Positions 44,785 to 54,373 of a stretch of 64,000 bases of DNA are shown here, in pieces. The DNA is from Mycolicibacterium sp. MU0050 (GTDB lineage: Bacteria > Actinomycetota > Actinomycetes > Mycobacteriales > Mycobacteriaceae), in NCBI RefSeq assembly GCF_963378085.1, contig NZ_OY726395.1:2356001-2420000 (forward strand). The letters are read 5' to 3'. Below the pieces are notes generated by a model, which did not search any database, was not told the DNA's origin, and saw only the letters and a program-made list of their open reading frames with translations. The translations under genes and the position numbers were made by a program. Position 1 is the stretch's first letter. Each line of letters begins with the position of its first letter.

Positions 44785-46095
44785 TCAGCGGGATCCCGCG
44801 GGCTCCCGGTCGGTGCCCAGCTGCACCGGCAGCCGCGACCAGCCCCGCAGCACGCGGGTGTCCCGCCGGACCCCGGCCCCGGCGATGCGGGCGTCGGGGA
44901 ATCGTTCGAAGAAGGCGCGCAACCCGACCTCGCCCTCGGCGCGGGCCAGCGCCGCACCCAGGCAGAAGTGCCGGCCGCCCGAAAAGGCCAGGTGCCGATT
45001 GGCGTTGGGGCGGGTCACGTCGAACCGGTGCGGGTCCTCGAAGACCTTGGGATCGCGGTTGGCCGCGGCCAGGTAGGTCACCACCATGTCCCCGGACCGG
45101 ATCGGCCTACCCGCCAGCTCGGTATCGGTCGCCGCGAAGCGTGCCGTGAGCTGGACCGGCGAGTCCAGGCGCAGAATCTCCTCGACGGCGTTGGGCCAGG
45201 CCTCGGGCCGCCCGCGCAGGGTCGCGAGCTGATCGGGGTGCTCGGCCAGCATGCGGATGCCGTTGCCCAGCAGGTTCACGGTGGTCTCGAAGCCCGCCGC
45301 CAACACCAGGCCCGCGGTGGCCCGCAGTTCGAGGTCGTCGAGCTGATCGTCGTCGTCGGCGGCGCGGATCAGCTGGCTCATCAGGTCGTCACCGGCGCAC
45401 CGCCGCAACCGGGCCAGATGGTCGGCCAGCCAGTTGTCGAAACCGCTGAGCCCCTGGGAAACCCGGCGATACTGCGGCCAGGTCAAACCGATGTCCAGGC
45501 TCGGCGCGGCCAGCTCGCCGAACTCGAGCACGCGGGCCCGGTCGTGGTCGGGCACCCCGAGGATGTCGCTGATCACCGCGACCGGCAGCTGCGCGCAATA
45601 GCGCTCGACGACGTCGACCACGCCCGACTCGGCGGTCAGCCGGTCCAGCAGGGCCTCGGCGGTGGCCTCGACCCGTTCCCGGAGGCCCGCGACCGCCCGG
45701 GCGGTGAACACCGACGAGACCGTCTTGCGGTAGCGGGTGTGTTCCGGCGGCTCGACGGCCAGCAGCGACGGCGGCTGCAACGGATGCAGGCTGCGGGAGC
45801 GGGTGCGTTCCTCGAGCCGGCGCAGCGGTGCGGGCAGGCTGGTGCCCAGCGAATTGACCCGGAAGTCCTCGGAGCGCAACACGGCGCCGGCGACCGCGTG
45901 GTCCGGGGTCAGGTAGCTCACCCGGCAGCGGATCAGCGGCCCGCGCGCATGCAGCTCGTCGCAGAAACCGACCGGATCCTCGCGCACCGTGGGGTCGGCG
46001 AGGAGCCGGGCCTGTGGGTCGCCGCCCCTGGCCGCGGCTCGCGAGACCGCTCGCACGAATCCGTGCATCGCCAACCAATGCACGCGATCTTTCAT
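44785..46095 (-). CDS. Cytochrome P450, CYP140-like
   Basis: About 436-residue soluble heme monooxygenase. The heme-binding loop is FSGGRHFCLGAALARAE with the axial Cys, the ExxR motif is in NAVEEILRLDS, and the I-helix oxygen-activation region is AGFETTVN, with Glu-Thr. Start ATG 46095 (MKDRVHWLAMHGFV); the longer frame enters the neighbouring gene. Relative order with bfrA and Rpf fits cyp140 (Rv1880c) of M. tuberculosis, so CYP140 is the most likely family, but I assign it by position. Substrate unknown. It needs a ferredoxin and reductase from elsewhere. Confidence 0.85.
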   Translation of the reverse strand: MKDRVHWLAMHGFVRAVSRAAARGGDPQARLLADPTVREDPVGFCDELHARGPLIRCRVSYLTPDHAVAGAVLRSEDFRVNSLGTSLPAPLRRLEERTRSRSLHPLQPPSLLAVEPPEHTRYRKTVSSVFTARAVAGLRERVEATAEALLDRLTAESGVVDVVERYCAQLPVAVISDILGVPDHDRARVLEFGELAAPSLDIGLTWPQYRRVSQGLSGFDNWLADHLARLRRCAGDDLMSQLIRAADDDDQLDDLELRATAGLVLAAGFETTVNLLGNGIRMLAEHPDQLATLRGRPEAWPNAVEEILRLDSPVQLTARFAATDTELAGRPIRSGDMVVTYLAAANRDPKVFEDPHRFDVTRPNANRHLAFSGGRHFCLGAALARAEGEVGLRAFFERFPDARIAGAGVRRDTRVLRGWSRLPVQLGTDREPAGSR

Positions 46096-46159
46096 GGGTT
46101 TCACGCTACCCGGGGAGTTTCGTTGTGGCTTCCACCTCCCAGCACATAGGCTTCCCGCC

Positions 46160-46570
46160 ATGATTGTGCGTGCGGGGTTGGTCGCGATGGCGGTGGTCGG
46201 AATGCTCGGCGGTGCCCTGGGCGCCGCGGCGGTCGGCACGGCGGAGCCCGCCACCGACCCGATCCTGTGCCAGTACACGATGAGCGAACCGCGGGTGGTC
46301 GAGGTGTCGGGGACCAAGATGGTCAACGCGTCGCTGAGCCCGTCGGGGTGCAACGGCACGGCGGAGCCGACGTCGGCGCAGGTGTGCGTGTCCACCGCCG
46401 GCTCGGCGGGCCGGTGCGCAGAATTGCCCGGCTACGGCACGGCGCAGGTGTACCTGTCGCCGTACGTCCCGGGCCAGAGCTACACGGTGCGCGGTCGCGG
46501 CTGCGCCGATCAGGCCCAGCCGCCGCTGGCGTTCTGCACGACGCTGGGCCCCACCACCGTCACCCTCTAA
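46160..46570 (+). CDS. Small exported cysteine-containing protein, unknown function
   Basis: 136-residue protein with a signal peptide (residues 1-28, MIVRAGLVAMAVVGMLGGAL to GTAEP). The mature part has seven or so Cys residues (CQY, SGCN, VCVS, RCAE, RGCAD, FCTT), enough for paired disulphides, and is beta-rich by sequence. TAGGCT seven bases upstream of ATG suggests a leaderless message. Divergent from the CYP140-like gene and ending in a four-base convergent overlap with CYP124. I do not recognise the family. Confidence 0.7.
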   Translation: MIVRAGLVAMAVVGMLGGALGAAAVGTAEPATDPILCQYTMSEPRVVEVSGTKMVNASLSPSGCNGTAEPTSAQVCVSTAGSAGRCAELPGYGTAQVYLSPYVPGQSYTVRGRGCADQAQPPLAFCTTLGPTTVTL

Positions 46571-47886
46571 CCGCGCCGGCCGGGCGCCGGGGGTGTCCAC
46601 GCCACCGGCAGGTGCTTGATGCCGTGGATGAAAGCCGAGAGCAGCCGGTCCGGTTCCCCGGTGACGGTGATATCCGGGATCTGGCGGCGCAGTTCGTCGA
46701 ACGCCACGGCGATCTCGCGGCGCGCGAGGTTGGCGCCCAGGCAGAAGTGCGCGCCGCCGCCGCCGAATCCGGCGTGCGGATTGGGGTCGCGGCGCACGTC
46801 GAAGCGCCACGGGTTGTCGAACTTCTCCTCGTCGCGGTTGGCCGAGCAGTACCAGAGCGTGGCCTTGTCGCCGGCCCGCATCGGCACGCCGGAGAGCTCG
46901 AAATCCCGGGTCAGCGTGCGACGCATGTACACCACCGGCGAGGCCCACCGGACCACCTCTTCCACGGCGGTGGGCGTGACGGCCGCGAAGTCGTCCCACC
47001 AGATCCGGCGCTGCTCGGGGTAGCGGCTCAGCGCGAGCATCCCGTGGCTGATCGCGTTGCGGGTGGTCTCGTTGCCGGCGACGACGAGCAGGATGAAAAA
47101 TGACGCCACCTCCGCGGAGGTCAGTCGCTCGCCGTCGACCTCGGCGTGGACCAGGCTGCTGGTCAGGTCGTCGCGGGGCTCGCGGCGCCGGGCCTCGGCG
47201 AGCTCATGTGCGAAGGCGCCGATTTCCATTGCCACGCCGATGAATTCGTTCAAATCGGTGGTCAGGTCGGGATCGCCGAAGCCGAGGATGATGTTGGTCC
47301 AGTGGAACACCTGATCATGCTGTTCGGCGGGGATGCCCATCATGTCGCAGATGATCTGCAGCGGCAGGGGGCCGGCCAGTTCGGCCACCAGATCGGCGTT
47401 GCCGTCGGGATTTCGCGCGATCATCTCCGAAACCAGCCGGCGGGCGCGGTCGTGCACCGAGGCCTCGATCTTGGCCACCACCTTCGGGGTGAAGGCCCGG
47501 CTGACGATGGACCGCAGGCGCTGATGCCGGGGGTCGTCGAGGACGATCATCGAGCCGAAGTACTCGGCAACCTCCGGCATGTTGTCGCCGATGGTGATGT
47601 TGGGGCTGGAGCTGAAGATGTCCGGATGGCGGCTGGCGAAATGCACATCGTCATAGCGGGTCAGTGCCCAATGGCCCGGCCCGCGCTCGTAGCCCTCGAA
47701 CTCGATCTCGTCGAAGAACTTGATCGGCGCCTCGCGCCGCAGCGTGGCGAAAGCGCCGTCGCGGAAATCGTCGTCCCCCGACCAGAACTTCCACCGGCTG
47801 AAGTCCACCTCGGACAGTGGCACCCCCGGCGGGGGCTGCCCGTTGATCTTCTCGGCGATGCGCGTCCCGGACCCCATCTTTGACAA
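46567..47886 (-). CDS. cyp124: Cytochrome P450, CYP124 family (methyl-branched lipid omega-hydroxylase)
   Basis: 439-residue P450 highly similar to M. tuberculosis CYP124A1 in remembered sequence: SSPNITIGDNMPEVAEYFGS, then MIVLDDPRHQRLRSIVSRAF and FTPKVVAKIE are nearly identical, and the heme loop is FGGGGAHFCLGANLARREI. The I-helix has AGNETTRN. CYP124 hydroxylates the terminal carbon of methyl-branched fatty acids and alcohols and of cholest-4-en-3-one. Residues 1-30 resemble the CYP124 N-terminal tail. CYP125 is 6.5 kb away, suggesting a local concentration of branched-chain/sterol side-chain oxidases. Confidence 0.93.
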   Translation of the reverse strand: MSKMGSGTRIAEKINGQPPPGVPLSEVDFSRWKFWSGDDDFRDGAFATLRREAPIKFFDEIEFEGYERGPGHWALTRYDDVHFASRHPDIFSSSPNITIGDNMPEVAEYFGSMIVLDDPRHQRLRSIVSRAFTPKVVAKIEASVHDRARRLVSEMIARNPDGNADLVAELAGPLPLQIICDMMGIPAEQHDQVFHWTNIILGFGDPDLTTDLNEFIGVAMEIGAFAHELAEARRREPRDDLTSSLVHAEVDGERLTSAEVASFFILLVVAGNETTRNAISHGMLALSRYPEQRRIWWDDFAAVTPTAVEEVVRWASPVVYMRRTLTRDFELSGVPMRAGDKATLWYCSANRDEEKFDNPWRFDVRRDPNPHAGFGGGGAHFCLGANLARREIAVAFDELRRQIPDITVTGEPDRLLSAFIHGIKHLPVAWTPPAPGRRG

Positions 47887-47959
47887 GCTACCAATCCGGC
47901 GTCGTCGGCTGGCACAATTCGGGATTCGACCGCCGATCCGTCACGGAGAGCGAGCCACG

Positions 47960-49063
47960 GTGACTCTGCCCGACCTGATCTGCCGGGACTGCGGGACGGT
48001 GCGCGCGGTGCAGCGGCCGGGTTGGCGCTGCGAGTGCGGCGGGCTGTTCGACGTCGCGCCACCGGCGCCGCGGCTGGGGATCGACCCGGCAGCGCGGCAC
48101 CGAAATTCGTTGTGGCGGTATGAATCCGTCCTACCCGTGGCATATGACCGGTCGGTGAGTCTGGGGGAGGGCGGCACGCCGCTCGTCGCGTCGGTGCTGC
48201 CGAACGTCCGGCTGAAGCTGGACTACCTGATGCCGACACTGTCGTTCAAGGACCGCGGCGCGGTGGTGCTGGCGACGCTGGCGCGGCGTCTCGGGGTGCG
48301 CGCCGCGCTGCTCGACAGCAGCGGCAACGCGGGCACCGCCGCGGCGGCCTATCTGGCGCGCGCCGGGGTGCCGTGCCGGGTGTATGTCCCGGCGGACACC
48401 GCGCCGGCCAAGCTCGCCCAGATGCGCGCCCACGGCGCCGAGGTGATCGCGGCCGGCACCCGGGCGCAGGCCGGGTCCGCGGCGCAGGCCGCCGCCGAGG
48501 AGCCCGGAATGTTCTATGCCAGCCACGTCTTTCACCCGTACTTCCTGCACGGGGTGAAGACCTACGGCTACGAACTCTGGGAGCAGTGCGGCAACTCCTT
48601 GCCGGAGACCGTCGTCGTCCCGGTCGGCAACGGCACCCTGCTGCTGGGCGTGCAGCTGGCCTTCGTCGAGCTCGTCGACGCGGGGCTGGCCGAGCGGATG
48701 CCCACGCTGGTGGCGGTGCAGGCGGCCGGCTGCGCCCCGATGGCCGCGGCGTTCGCCTCGGGTGCCGCCGACGGCGCGGTGCGCAGCGCGCCGACCGTCG
48801 CCGAGGGCATCGCCATCGCCGCGCCCCCGCGGGCAGCGCAGATCCTGGCCGCGGTGCGCGCCTCCGGCGGCGCGGTGGTGACGGTCGACGACGACGAGAT
48901 CCGGTCCGCGCGGGGGGAGCTGGCGGCCGCGGGATTGTTCGTGGAGCCCACCGCGGCGGTCTGCTGGGCCGCCGTGCGCCAGCGCGCCGGGGAGGTGGCG
49001 GCGCTGCGTGGCGACGATGTCGTGGTGCCGTTGTGCGGTGCCGGGCTCAAGCAGCCCGACTAG
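47960..49063 (+). CDS. Threonine-synthase-like fold-II PLP enzyme with N-terminal zinc ribbon
   Basis: 367-residue pyridoxal-phosphate enzyme. The N-terminus CRDCGTVRAVQ and CECGGLFDV form a zinc-ribbon-like four-Cys module, as in many threonine synthases. SFKDRGAVVLATLARRLG carries the PLP lysine, DSSGNAGTAAAAYLARAG the phosphate-binding region, and VVPVGNGTLLLGVQLAF the cofactor-phosphate glycines. It is shorter than classical threonine synthase and not in a thr operon, so dehydratase or cysteate-synthase activities are alternatives. GTG 47960 has GGAGAG upstream. It ends three bases from the Rpf gene on the opposite strand. Confidence 0.8.
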   Translation: MTLPDLICRDCGTVRAVQRPGWRCECGGLFDVAPPAPRLGIDPAARHRNSLWRYESVLPVAYDRSVSLGEGGTPLVASVLPNVRLKLDYLMPTLSFKDRGAVVLATLARRLGVRAALLDSSGNAGTAAAAYLARAGVPCRVYVPADTAPAKLAQMRAHGAEVIAAGTRAQAGSAAQAAAEEPGMFYASHVFHPYFLHGVKTYGYELWEQCGNSLPETVVVPVGNGTLLLGVQLAFVELVDAGLAERMPTLVAVQAAGCAPMAAAFASGAADGAVRSAPTVAEGIAIAAPPRAAQILAAVRASGGAVVTVDDDEIRSARGELAAAGLFVEPTAAVCWAAVRQRAGEVAALRGDDVVVPLCGAGLKQPD

Positions 49064-49066
49064 CGA

Positions 49067-49576
<510 letters not shown>

Positions 49577-49692
49577 CTAAGAACTCATTGGCAATCGCGA
49601 ATTGCGTGATCTCCGGTCCGGGGTGGGCGTGTGATCTGGGTGTGATCGGCAGCAACTCGGGGTAACCGCTCGGCCTGATCCCGGGAGGAAAA

Positions 49693-50220
49693 ATGATGAC
49701 GAAATTGCTTCAGCGGGCCCGCCGGGCGGTGCTCGCGAGGTCGGCCGCGGCGCTGCTGGCCCCGGCCTTGCTGGCGGCCCTGCTCGTCGGGCCCACCGCG
49801 GTGGCCTCGGCCGACTCGCGACTGGACTTCACCGGCACCACGATCTCCGGCGCCCCGTTCGATGGGGCCCAGTTGCAGGGCAAGCCGGCGGTGCTGTGGT
49901 TCTGGACCCCGTGGTGCCCGTTCTGCAACCAGGAGGCGCCCACGGTGAGCCGAGTGGCCGCCGCCAATCCGGACGTCACCTTCGTGGGCGTCGCAGCGCG
50001 TTCCGAGCGCGCGGCCATGCAGGAGTTCGTCTCGAAGTACAACCTGAACTTCACCAACCTCGACGACGCCGACGGCGCGATCTGGGCCCGTTTCGACGTG
50101 CCCTGGCAGCCCGCCTACCTGTTCGTGAAGCCCGACGGGACCTCGACGTTCGTCAACAACCCGACGTCGGCGATCAGCGAGCAGGACCTGTCGGCCCGGG
50201 TGGCCGCGCTGACCGCGTAG
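49693..50220 (+). CDS. Exported thioredoxin-fold protein (MPT53/DsbE-like)
   Basis: 175-residue extracytoplasmic thiol oxidoreductase. Signal peptide about residues 1-38 (VLARSAAALLAPALLAALLV to ASADS) followed by a thioredoxin fold with redox motif WFWTPWCPFCNQEAP (CPFC). The cis-Pro region is FDVPWQPAYLFVK. MPT53 oxidises secreted proteins and forms disulphides, while CcdA-like partners recycle such proteins. Strong GGAGG site before ATG 49693. The next gene is a CcdA homologue four bases away, the same pairing as Rv2878c-Rv2877c, here relocated next to Rpf. Confidence 0.9.
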   Translation: MMTKLLQRARRAVLARSAAALLAPALLAALLVGPTAVASADSRLDFTGTTISGAPFDGAQLQGKPAVLWFWTPWCPFCNQEAPTVSRVAAANPDVTFVGVAARSERAAMQEFVSKYNLNFTNLDDADGAIWARFDVPWQPAYLFVKPDGTSTFVNNPTSAISEQDLSARVAALTA

Positions 50221-50223
50221 TCC

Positions 50224-51105
50224 GTGGACCTCGAGCTCGCCGGGCTGGCGCTGGCGGCCGGACTGGTTGCCGCCCTCAACCCGTGCGGGTTCGCGATGCT
50301 GCCGGCCTACCTGACCTTCGTGGTGGTGGCCCCGGGGACCCAGCGGCGCACGGCCATCGGGCGTGCGGTGCTGGCCACCGCGGCGATGACCGCGGGCTTC
50401 CTCCTGATTTTCGCCGCGTTCGGGGCGCTGACGGTGGCACTTGCCTCGTCGATCCAGCGCTATCTGCCGGTGGTCACCGTGGTGATCGGCGTGCTGCTGG
50501 TGGGGCTGGGCGTCTGGCTGCTCAGCGGCCGGGAACTGCGGGTCGGTCTGCCCGCGGGGCTGTCCGCGCGCACCCAACGCGCCCCGACGGTGCGGGTGTT
50601 GTCGATGTTCGGCTACGGCATCGGCTTCGCGGTGGCGTCGCTGTCCTGCACCATCGGGCCGTTCCTGGCGGTGACGGCGGCCGGCGCGCGGGCCTCGGCC
50701 TCCGGGTCGTGGGGCACCGCCGCGCTGGTGTATCTCAGCTATGCCGCCGGATTCGCGTTGGTGGTCGGGACGCTGGCGGTGGCGGCGGCCTTCGCCAGTT
50801 CGGCGCTGGCTGACCGACTGCGGCGGGTGCTGCCGGCGATCAACCGGGTCGGCGGCGCGGTGGTGACGCTCGTCGGTCTCTACGTCGCCTACTACGGTGT
50901 CTACGAACTCAGGTTGTTCCACGGCGGGGGCGATCCCGCTGATCCGCTGATTGCGGCCGCGGGCCGGATTCAGGGGACGCTGGCGGGCTGGGTGCATCGG
51001 ACCGGCGCCTGGCCGTGGCTGGCGGCGCTGGTCGTCCTGCTGGCGATCGCGCTGTGCTGGACCAGGTTTCGGCGCCACCCCAGCGCCCGCAGGCCGCTCG
51101 ATTAG
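50224..51105 (+). CDS. ccdA: CcdA/DsbD-type transmembrane thiol transporter (Rv2877c type)
   Basis: 293-residue inner-membrane protein with about six to seven hydrophobic helices. NPCGFAMLPAYLTFV at residues 20-34 and SCTIGPFLAV near residue 142 place the two conserved cysteines that pass reducing equivalents across the membrane to exported thioredoxin-fold proteins. GTG 50224 is four bases after the preceding stop, so cotranscription with the MPT53-like gene is near certain. C-terminal extension after residue 225 is unusual but also membrane-spanning. Confidence 0.88.
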   Translation: MDLELAGLALAAGLVAALNPCGFAMLPAYLTFVVVAPGTQRRTAIGRAVLATAAMTAGFLLIFAAFGALTVALASSIQRYLPVVTVVIGVLLVGLGVWLLSGRELRVGLPAGLSARTQRAPTVRVLSMFGYGIGFAVASLSCTIGPFLAVTAAGARASASGSWGTAALVYLSYAAGFALVVGTLAVAAAFASSALADRLRRVLPAINRVGGAVVTLVGLYVAYYGVYELRLFHGGGDPADPLIAAAGRIQGTLAGWVHRTGAWPWLAALVVLLAIALCWTRFRRHPSARRPLD

Positions 51106-51141
51106 GGACCGACGTCCTGGCGATCGGGGACTTTCGGCGAG
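51105..51141 (+). promoter_or_regulatory. DosR/DevR-type boxes upstream of fdxA
   Basis: GGGACCGACGTCCT (51105-51118) and GGGACTTTCGGCGA (51128-51141) resemble the DosR core GGGACTWWAGTCCC; the first keeps the dyad, the second has one perfect half. They lie 37-73 bases before the ATG. A -10 TACTGT at 51165-51170 puts the start of transcription at the ATG itself. The M. tuberculosis fdxA is also DosR-controlled. Confidence 0.6.
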
Positions 51142-51177
51142 TGTCCGCAACCGCGGGTCACACCTACTGTCGTGGTC

Positions 51178-51519
51178 ATGACCTATGTGATCGGTAGTGC
51201 CTGTGTGGACGTCGTGGACAAATCCTGTGTGCAGGACTGCCCGGCCGACTGCATCTACGAGGGTGAGCGTTCGCTCTACATCAACCCCGAGGAGTGCGTC
51301 GACTGTGCGGCCTGCGCGTTCATCTGCAAGGTGGACGCCATCTACTACGAGACGGACCTGCCCGAGGACCAGCGCGCGCACCTCGCGGACAACGCGGCGT
51401 TCTTCACCGAGATTCTGCCCGGTCGCAGCGCGCCGCTGGGCACACCCGGCGGCGCGACGGCGCTCGGTCCGGTGGGGGTGGACACGCCCCTGGTCGCGGC
51501 GATGCCCCGGAAGAACTGA
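51178..51519 (+). CDS. fdxA: 7Fe ferredoxin FdxA
   Basis: 113-residue bacterial-type ferredoxin with cluster ligands CVQDCPADC and CVDCAACAFIC (the second Cys of the first motif replaced or shifted, as in [3Fe-4S][4Fe-4S] forms). It starts MTYVIGSACVDVVDKSC, the Actinobacteria FdxA hallmark. It supplies electrons to P450s and other redox enzymes, here including the three P450s of this window in principle. Its leaderless start and DosR-type boxes suggest induction in hypoxia. Confidence 0.93.
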   Translation: MTYVIGSACVDVVDKSCVQDCPADCIYEGERSLYINPEECVDCAACAFICKVDAIYYETDLPEDQRAHLADNAAFFTEILPGRSAPLGTPGGATALGPVGVDTPLVAAMPRKN

Positions 51520-51673
51520 GCGGCTCCATTCGCGTTTCGGGACGCGATGCGGTAGAGAAATGCACTGAAGTGTGTCGGGGGTCGACGGCACGCGTCGCCT
51601 TCCCGGCTCGTTTCTCGCGTGTTCGGAGTTCGCTGCGGCGCTGCGGCGGTCCGGACACGAAGGGAGAAGTTGC

Positions 51674-52942
51674 GTGGACACGGTGCTGGGCCTGTCTGTA
51701 ACGGCCACCAACGTCCAAACCGTCCTCGTCGAGGGACGCGGCGCCGACGGCGCCACCCTCGGGCACGACGAGTTCGACGTGTTCGGCGGCGAGGGCGCGC
51801 CCGGGCGGGCCTCCGAGCAGGTCGCCGAGGCGGTGTTGAGCATCGCGGAGTCCGACGGGCATCGCCTGCACTCCATCGGCGTCACCTGGAGCCCGGACGC
51901 CGATCTGGAGGCCTCGCTGCTACTCGACTCGCTGGCGGACATGGGCCTGGCCAACGTGGTCGCGGTGCAGTCGCCGCGCGCCGCCGAGGCGCTGGCCCGC
52001 AGCATCGGCACGATGATCGGCTACGAGCGCACCGCCGTCTGCGTGCTCGAGCCCGACGCCGTGATCCTGTCCCTCGTCGACTCCCAGGACGGCGAGATCG
52101 ACACGGCGGTCAGTTACGCCGTCGACAGCGAGGATCAGCTGGTGGCCTGGATCCGGGCCGGCCTGCAGCGCCACGATTGGCGCCCCGAGGGCCTGTTCCT
52201 GGTGGGTTCGGTGGGTGGTCTCGACGCGCTCGCCGCGTTGTTGCAGGACGAGCTGGGTGTGCCCGTCTTCGACCCGCCGGAGGCCGAACTGGCGTTGGCG
52301 CACGGCGCGGCATTGGCCTCGGCGGCGGATCCGCAGCCGGCCGCCACCGCCAACGGCGCCGGTGGCCGCTGGCCCGCGGTGCCGTTGACCATGCTGGTGG
52401 CCGGCGCGGTCACGTTCGTGGTGGCCGTGTCGTTGGCCGTCAGCCCGCACCTGATCCCGCGCAGCGACACCCATCGCGACACCGCCGTGGTGACCAAGCC
52501 GACCGAGGGCATCGGCAGTGCGCCGATCAAGGCGCCGCCGTCGAAGGCGCAGCTACCGTCGGCGCGCCCGGCGGCTCCGGCCAGGCCCGCGGCCCCGGCC
52601 GAACCGCCCGCGGCACCCGCGCCGCCGCCCGCCGCACCCGCACCGCCGCCCCCGCCGGCGCAGGCCCTGCCCGCACCGGAACCGGCCGCACCCGCACCCG
52701 CGCCCGCTCCGGCCGCGCCGCCGGCGCAGGAGGCGCCGCCGCCCCCGCCGCCGGTCGTCGCGCCGGTGCCGACGATCGAGGCCATCACCCCCGCCTATCC
52801 GCCGGCGCCGGTCGTCGAGCCCATCAACCCGATCCAGCCGCCGCCACCGGTGGTGGCCCCGGTGGTGCCGCAGGTACCCGAGAAGCCGCGCCTGCGCGAC
52901 CGCATCATCGACAAGATTCCCGGGCTCAACCGGTTCAACTGA
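51674..52942 (+). CDS. DUF7159-type mycobacterial membrane protein with proline-rich tail
   Basis: 422-residue protein. The N-terminal domain (residues 1-230) starts VDTVLGLSVTATNVQTVLVE, the family opening, and has an actin-like/ribonuclease-H-like feel with GSVGGLDALAALL near residue 185. A single TM helix lies at about residues 238-262 (LTMLVAGAVTFVVAVSLAVS), followed by an exported Ala/Pro-rich region (290-380) and the tail [20 protein letters not shown]. The Pro-rich stretch is low complexity. Function is unknown. GTG 51674 follows a GGAGA site; 8-base convergent overlap with the next gene. Confidence 0.75.
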   Translation: MDTVLGLSVTATNVQTVLVEGRGADGATLGHDEFDVFGGEGAPGRASEQVAEAVLSIAESDGHRLHSIGVTWSPDADLEASLLLDSLADMGLANVVAVQSPRAAEALARSIGTMIGYERTAVCVLEPDAVILSLVDSQDGEIDTAVSYAVDSEDQLVAWIRAGLQRHDWRPEGLFLVGSVGGLDALAALLQDELGVPVFDPPEAELALAHGAALASAADPQPAATANGAGGRWPAVPLTMLVAGAVTFVVAVSLAVSPHLIPRSDTHRDTAVVTKPTEGIGSAPIKAPPSKAQLPSARPAAPARPAAPAEPPAAPAPPPAAPAPPPPPAQALPAPEPAAPAPAPAPAAPPAQEAPPPPPPVVAPVPTIEAITPAYPPAPVVEPINPIQPPPPVVAPVVPQVPEKPRLRDRIIDKIPGLNRFN

Positions 52943-53594
52943 CCGGCCGCAGCGCGTGCAGGTTCTTCGCGGTCGGGGAGCTGGGCACCGACCGCGGGTC
53001 CGGGCCGGTGCCCAGGACACGGTCGGCGGTGCCCGCGGTGGTGACCGTGAACCAGAACTTCTCGTTCTTGAAATGGTGCTGCCGGTGATTGCGCCAAATC
53101 GCTTTGTACACCTTTGATTTCGGCTTGTAGTCGGTGTGGATCAGATAGTGCATCCATTCGTAGACCAGCCCGAACACGCTCAGCGACATCAGGAAGGTCC
53201 CGGCGAGCTCGATGCGCGGGAAGGCCGCCACGGCCACGACGACGGCACCAGGCAGCACCCACAGCAGCGCCTGCCAGGGGATGAAGATCAGCCCGACCGC
53301 CCGCGGGTCGACGTGATGCTCGCGGTGCTTGCGGGCCAACAGCGGATCGAGGGTCACGCCGAGGAACCGCCGCGGCCGCCAGTGCAGGATCACCACGTGG
53401 ATGCACCACTCCACGAAGGGGAACGCGACCAGCAGACCCAGCGGCACCAGCGCGTCGGTCGGCCGCCAATCCCCGAGGGACCCGCGCCACACCGCGGCGA
53501 CCGCCAGCGTCGCGGCGATCATCCATGGGGTGGGGTGCCGGACGAACTCGCGGGCCGCGTCGGCCAGCGTGAACGCCTCACGTCTCGTGCTCAT
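52935..53594 (-). CDS. Fatty acid hydroxylase/sterol desaturase superfamily membrane protein
   Basis: 219-residue diiron membrane protein. The histidine boxes of the superfamily are visible: [18 protein letters not shown] (HxxHH), HYLIHTDY and the last box [15 protein letters not shown]. Four hydrophobic helices surround them. Such enzymes hydroxylate or desaturate sterols, fatty acids or carotenoids; the substrate is unknown. It is coupled to the upstream FadR-type regulator gene by a four-base overlap (ATGA), so the regulator probably controls it or responds to its substrate. Confidence 0.85.
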   Translation of the reverse strand: MSTRREAFTLADAAREFVRHPTPWMIAATLAVAAVWRGSLGDWRPTDALVPLGLLVAFPFVEWCIHVVILHWRPRRFLGVTLDPLLARKHREHHVDPRAVGLIFIPWQALLWVLPGAVVVAVAAFPRIELAGTFLMSLSVFGLVYEWMHYLIHTDYKPKSKVYKAIWRNHRQHHFKNEKFWFTVTTAGTADRVLGTGPDPRSVPSSPTAKNLHALRPVS

Positions 53595-54319
53595 GACGGC
53601 GTCGATTCCTCGAGGTCGGCCAGCGCGGCGAGGATTGCCGTGGTGGCCGGTTCCAGCAGGTCTGCGGCGGCCCGCTGGGCGCCGGCCTCGTCGCCGTCGC
53701 AGATGGCCCCGGCAAGGCGCCGGTAGGCGTCGGGCCGGCCGACCTCGGCGGCCATCACCGTGGCCAGCGCGGCCAGCGCCGGCTCGTAGGTGGCCCGCAG
53801 CGTGTTGTACATCAGCCGGAAGGCCACGGAGTCGGCTGCGTCGACGACATGGTCCCAGAAGCTCAGCGCGTGCCGTTGCCGCGCAACCGGATCCGACTCG
53901 GCGGCCAGGAGTTCGACGGCGGCGGCCAGCGGTTCGCGGGCTCGTGGCCCGCCCCGGCGGGCGGCCAGCTCGGCGACCTTGGGCCCGTTGTGCAGCCGGG
54001 TCTCCAGGATGCTGCGCACCACCGCGAGGTCCAGCACGCCGTCGCGCACCACCAGGTGGGGGAGCAGATCCAAGCCGGCGTGCCGACGGTAGTCGCGCAC
54101 GGTGGTGGCGTCGCCCTGGCGCACCTCCACCAGGCCGGTGGCCGTCATCCGCTTGAGCGCTTCGCGCACCGCCGGCCGGGACACCCCGAGCACCTCCGCC
54201 AGCCGGCGCTCGCTGGGCAGGGTGTCGCCGGGGCGGAGGTCGCCGCGCAGCACCTCCCCGATGAGCTGGTCGAAGACGTCCTCGGGGACGGAGCGGCGGT
54301 TGACCGGCTGCAGTGCCAT
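53591..54319 (-). CDS. GntR-family, FadR/FCD-type transcriptional regulator
   Basis: 242-residue regulator. Winged HTH at residues 10-75: [20 protein letters not shown], then [20 protein letters not shown] with the conserved RPAVREAL recognition helix. The FCD ligand domain follows, with helices carrying D, H, H ([17 protein letters not shown] and [11 protein letters not shown]) that bind a metal and acid ligand. Ligands in this group are carboxylic or acyl-CoA-type molecules. It precedes the hydroxylase gene in one operon and lies 55 bases downstream of the CYP125 gene; operator-like dyads sit in that gap. Confidence 0.87.
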   Translation of the reverse strand: MALQPVNRRSVPEDVFDQLIGEVLRGDLRPGDTLPSERRLAEVLGVSRPAVREALKRMTATGLVEVRQGDATTVRDYRRHAGLDLLPHLVVRDGVLDLAVVRSILETRLHNGPKVAELAARRGGPRAREPLAAAVELLAAESDPVARQRHALSFWDHVVDAADSVAFRLMYNTLRATYEPALAALATVMAAEVGRPDAYRRLAGAICDGDEAGAQRAAADLLEPATTAILAALADLEESTPS

Positions 54320-54343
54320 GGCCCCAGCCTGCCGCAGACCCCA

Positions 54344-54367
54344 CCAGTGGTCAAGTGGTCATACCAG
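54344..54367. promoter_or_regulatory. GntR-type operator candidates before the FadR-like gene
   Basis: Two short dyads occur within 24 bases: ACCA-G-TGGT (54344-54352) and TGGT-CAT-ACCA (54357-54367). TGGT-Nx-ACCA is a typical FadR/FCD operator core. They lie 25-48 bases before the regulator start at 54319, suggesting autoregulation. Confidence 0.5.
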
Positions 54368-54373
54368 TAGGGA

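Noticed and set aside
49630..49647. Direct repeat TGTGATC-TGGG-TGTGATC upstream of the MPT53-like gene, resembling half CRP sites
   Set aside because: CRP/Cmr sites are palindromes (TGTGA...TCACA); this is a direct repeat only.
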